A stretch of 64,000 nt of DNA, taken from positions 930,001 to 994,000 of the forward strand of contig JAAROD010000081.1 in the NCBI GenBank assembly GCA_012274445.1, given 5' to 3'. A model generated the notes under the pieces. It was not told where the DNA came from and did no database searches. It saw only the letters and a list, made by a program, of their open reading frames with translations. Shown piece by piece: positions 60,665-64,000 of this stretch. Position 1 is the stretch's first letter, and each line of letters opens with the position of its first letter. The position numbers and the translations under genes were made by a program. This DNA is from Sclerotiophoma versabilis (lineage: Eukaryota; Ascomycota; Dothideomycetes; Pleosporales; Didymellaceae).

Positions 60665-61266
60665 CATTGAGTTTTGCTCGCGTTGTTGTGCTGGGCTCCG
60701 AATTATAGAAATTGTAGGCGATTGGACACCCAGATGATACTTTATAGCCACCGATCAATGTCTTCAACTGATCCCTCAGGTTCAATGTGCACACGAGATT
60801 GTTTGCTGTAGAAATTGAGTAAAGGACTGCGCTTCTTTCCAATCATTTTACACGCTAGTCGCGCTACACGTAAAGGATGAACGCACGTGCTGCATCGTCC
60901 TGCATCGCCAAGAAGGCGCTTAGCCACCATGCAAGCAGGCACACACCCCAAGTGGAAGACCGGAACGGGTCGCTTGCCCTTGTTGTGGCTTGTTAGAAAA
61001 CCGGGCGACTTGATGCAGGGCTTTTGGTCACGGTTCGCAAAAGCGCACAAGGTGTATGTCCTGTTTCTCGAATGAAGAGGCTGGAAAGGCAAGTGACGAT
61101 GTCGATTCTGATCGGTATGCTGGAAAGAGGGGTATCATGCGATATGTTGTACTGGACTGCAAAGCGGGCGGCAGGTGGAGAGCCTGCTCTAGAACAAGAC
61201 AGCAAAAGAAGATGAAAGCTGTCACATGCCATCCATATGCTCAGAATGTCGCGATAAAGGCTCTCC
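60665..61266. other. Convergent 3' intergenic region
   Basis: About 0.6 kb between the stop codons of the RTA1-family gene and ORC1. No feature is recognised. Confidence 0.5.
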
Positions 61267-63912
61267 TCAGGATCCGAAGCCCATGCCCTTCACTGATTCG
61301 TCTTCACCGAGCGCCAAACGAACTTCATCCTCGCCGACACCTAGCCTTACACGACCGACACGCTCACCGTGTCTGGCTTCGACACCGATGATACCTGCTT
61401 CCGAAAGTTCTGTGACAGCAGATGCAAGGCCGAGAGCCCGGGCAGCCTTGAGCTGTGCATGTTTAGAACCTGTATCGTTATGCTCGGCGTTCTTCGACGG
61501 AGTTGTAAACGGAACTTCTAAACCGAAATTACCGTTCGTGCGATCATGGGCATCGGGTGCAAGTAGGTGGTCGTGAATGGGCTGCAACTGGCTCATAAAG
61601 CCAAGTTTCTTTACCTCATCCACAACATCTCCAAGCACCGCCTCACCAATACCAGTCCTTCGTATTCGTGCCAAGAGCGCAGCGAGAAACACTTTGGAAG
61701 CCAACGGCAACGCCCGAAGCGCCTGATGCAGGGGGCTGCTCGTGGCCTCGTTGATGGCCTGTCTGATCGTCGCGAGGGTAACGACACCCCTACGTCCTGT
61801 GGTGGGCCCTCCACGTTTTATCGAATGGGCTTCCAACTGTTCGGTACCGTTCTGAGATCGGGACGATTGAAGGGGTTTCGCTTTGTTACCGCGACCGGTC
61901 CGACTCGGCGTTGAAGGCTGCGCCTCGTCTTCCTGATCTTGTGATGCGACTTCTGTCTCCGCGATTTCCACAGCGCGTCTGCAAATGTCTAATGCACGTC
62001 GGGCGTCACCACTCACAGCTGCAACTTTACGCGCCGCGAATTGAACGGCGTCCGAGAGTACAATGTTACCTGGAACTCCTTCCAGGCGGGATTGGATGAT
62101 CTGCATCAATTGGTCGTGAGTGTATCCGGGGAAGGTAATTCGCGTTAGCCCTAGGTACACGTGTGTTAGCCTTGCCCAATAAGGCTTCCGCAGAATACCG
62201 GTGAACAGGGGTTCGCGAGACCATCGCAAAACCAAACATATCGGGCAGTGTCCACGCGGCGTCTTTGCGATCGGTGCAGTTTGAGAGTAAATCGAAATTG
62301 TAATCTGCACTGTAACATTGCTGGGCCGCATGCGAAGGACAGCGTTCTGGGTACGTACCTAGTCGACTACTGATCTTGTTGCTCAGGGTGCGTTCCGGGA
62401 GATCCATAGTATTTGCAACAGCCAAGACAATTAGCCTACTGTGCCGCAGCTGCGGCCAGTTGAAGAAATTATACATGACAGACTGGTTTTTGGTTACCAG
62501 CTGGTCGAGCTCGTCCATCAAAACAACGCATGGTACGCGGCGAGGGCTGGGCGCAGAAAACTCGCGCTCCAGAAGCTCCAGTGCATGGGATGGACTGACT
62601 CTGTCGCCGCGAAGCGCCTGCCACAATAACGAGTAGGACTGATGAGGATCTGTGACTTTCATGCCGTTGATTTCCACAAAAATGAAGTCGTCCAGCTCTT
62701 CAGCTTGCACTGATGCATGCAGCTGTGCTACCACTTCTCGTACTGTGGCAGTCTTTCCTGTACCGGGGGTGCCTGAGATATATATGCACGATCCAGATCC
62801 GTCTGTAATAGCCGCCTCTAGATGGCTATAGACGGTCGAGAATTCCTCTTCACGACAGGGAAGCGCCGCTGGTACGGACGAGACGTGAAGTTGGTTTCGT
62901 GCAATCTGAAATGGTGATGCAAGCGCTGAGGGCGACAGCACCCGCGTACCAAGCGGAGTGAACTCCAGTTGCTTCTTGAGCACTATGCGCTTGTGCGATG
63001 GGGTCAAGAACTTTCGAGCGGCCGGGCTCTTCCTAGTCGATGTTGGGGTCGTGGCATCGTTGAACTTCCGGCGCTTCCGTGGAGTCTTCGGTGCACCATC
63101 ATCGTCAGAATCGGGTATCACGAAGTCTTGCAGATCGTCTTGCTGTCTTTTTGGCCGAGAAGGGCCTTTTCTTGTTGCTTTAGTCTGGCTCTCGACCAGC
63201 TCGATCAGCGAGGGTATATCGTCGGCGCCGGTGTACACGTCTTCCCACTTGAACTCCGGTGTATACGTCGTTGTGCGGGTGTTGCAGCCTCTTCTGCACA
63301 CAAAGATTTTGCCATAATCTTTCGATGACTTCTTGACTTGGCCAGTAGGATGCAATTGTTGGAATGTGTCAAGAGAGACAATTCTCGCGGTGCCGTTGAT
63401 CGAGGCAAGCGGGTTATCGTCGAAGGCGGCTGATATGTAAAGTTCGTTCTAGCGCTTGTCAGTGCAACTTCTCAAGTCAAAAGGTCATGTTGTCTTACAG
63501 GTAGGAAGTCGGTGCGTTTTTTGTTCTTGTTGCGTATCTCTTGTTCAGAAGAGAACCACAAGAACTTGGCCATCTTCTCGTCGGTTTCGTCATCCTCGTA
63601 GAGTTCGCAAATAATCCCAACCCATGCCTGGTTCCCATCTGCCTTAAGTAGGACAGCATCTCCTAGCTGGCATCTGAAGCTTCCCATATGCGCACCCACT
63701 ATACGTTTCGCTTGCGTCGTAGTCGCTACTTTTCGTTTTCTTGGTGTCGCATTGTCGTCTATAGGCGCCTGTTCTGCACCTGTGTCTTCGTATATCCATT
63801 CCCAGGGATGGTCTTCGTAACCAAGCTCGTCGTCAGAGTCTTCGCGCAGTACAGCGCCGCTCGAGAGGATTTGTCGTGCTTGTTCAGCTCGCGAGCGTTT
63901 GATGGGAGCCAT
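61267..63912 (-). CDS. ORC1: Origin recognition complex subunit 1
   Basis: Minus-strand exons 63912-63499, 63448-62359 and 62150-61267 give 795 aa. Orc1 is the ATPase subunit of ORC that binds replication origins and loads MCM. A BAH domain covers about residues 70-200 (GDAVLLKADGNQAWVGIICELYED, FLP+NELYISAAFDDNP joined by splicing, KIFVCRRGCNTR). A basic disordered region with TPRKRRK follows. The AAA+ core has Walker A SGTPGTGKTATVRE (near 365), INGMKVTDPHQSYSLLW, Walker B CVVLMDELDQL (near 446), sensor-1 VLAVANTMDLPER and LGLTRITFPGYTHDQL, the last restored by splicing, then GDARRALDICRRAVEIA and a winged-helix end. The ATG at 63912 is the first in frame; a GTG-led extension upstream is not used. 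Confidence 0.94.
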
Positions 63913-64000
63913 GAAACGGCGGCGGTGATTGTTATTAGTAGTGTTTGTGCTGACGTTGGATCTTCGAACGGCAGGCACGCGTTGCGCGGTCTTGGCAAGT

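Overview
The window is nuclear DNA of a filamentous ascomycete (Pezizomycotina). Short GT-AG introns of about 45-65 bp with CTAAC/CTGAC-like branch points split most genes, and the gene set is typical of mould-type fungi: het-c, an AA11-type chitin LPMO, Zn2Cys6 regulators, an RTA1 protein, and an Snf5 with a C-terminal GATA-like finger. A Dothideomycete is plausible, but I cannot name a species. There are no prokaryotic operons, CRISPR arrays, rRNA or intact transposons that I can see.

Left third (1-24.9 kb): the 3' end of the mitochondrial disaggregase HSP78; an 11-exon MSH5 (meiotic crossover MutS); an AflR-like Zn2Cys6 regulator; a TMA17/ADC17-like proteasome-assembly factor; a secreted type-B carboxylesterase; an AA11-like LPMO divergent from SNF5; and an unrecognised Gln-rich protein carrying two copies of a short beta-rich motif. 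Long gene-poor gaps lie at 4.1-7.5 and 9.0-12.2 kb.

Middle third (24.9-45.6 kb): a membrane-anchored Lys/Ala-rich protein, the ER cargo receptor ERV29/SURF4, a nucleoside hydrolase, a bHLH factor, an MFS drug:H+ antiporter, a UBTD-like ubiquitin-domain protein whose first exon is only the start codon, and a Meu6-like PH-domain protein. A 4-kb stretch follows with only ambiguous coding-like fragments.

Right third (45.6-64 kb): mitochondrial tRNA(Ile)-lysidine synthase and HSP10 share a divergent promoter containing a heat-shock element; het-c is divergent from a large ankyrin protein; then come a small secreted protein, an Upc2-like Zn2Cys6 factor divergent from an RTA1-family membrane protein, and ORC1.

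Most genes look functionally independent. Pairings worth attention are TilS/HSP10 (both mitochondrial, shared promoter) and Upc2-like/RTA1 (possible sterol or lipid stress module). Exon models were built by hand. Each multi-exon model sums to a multiple of three and joins conserved sequence across the splice, but exact boundaries are inference. Where several genes needed exons outside long open frames (UBTD-like, HSP10, Upc2-like, het-c, TilS), the short exons are given in the evidence.
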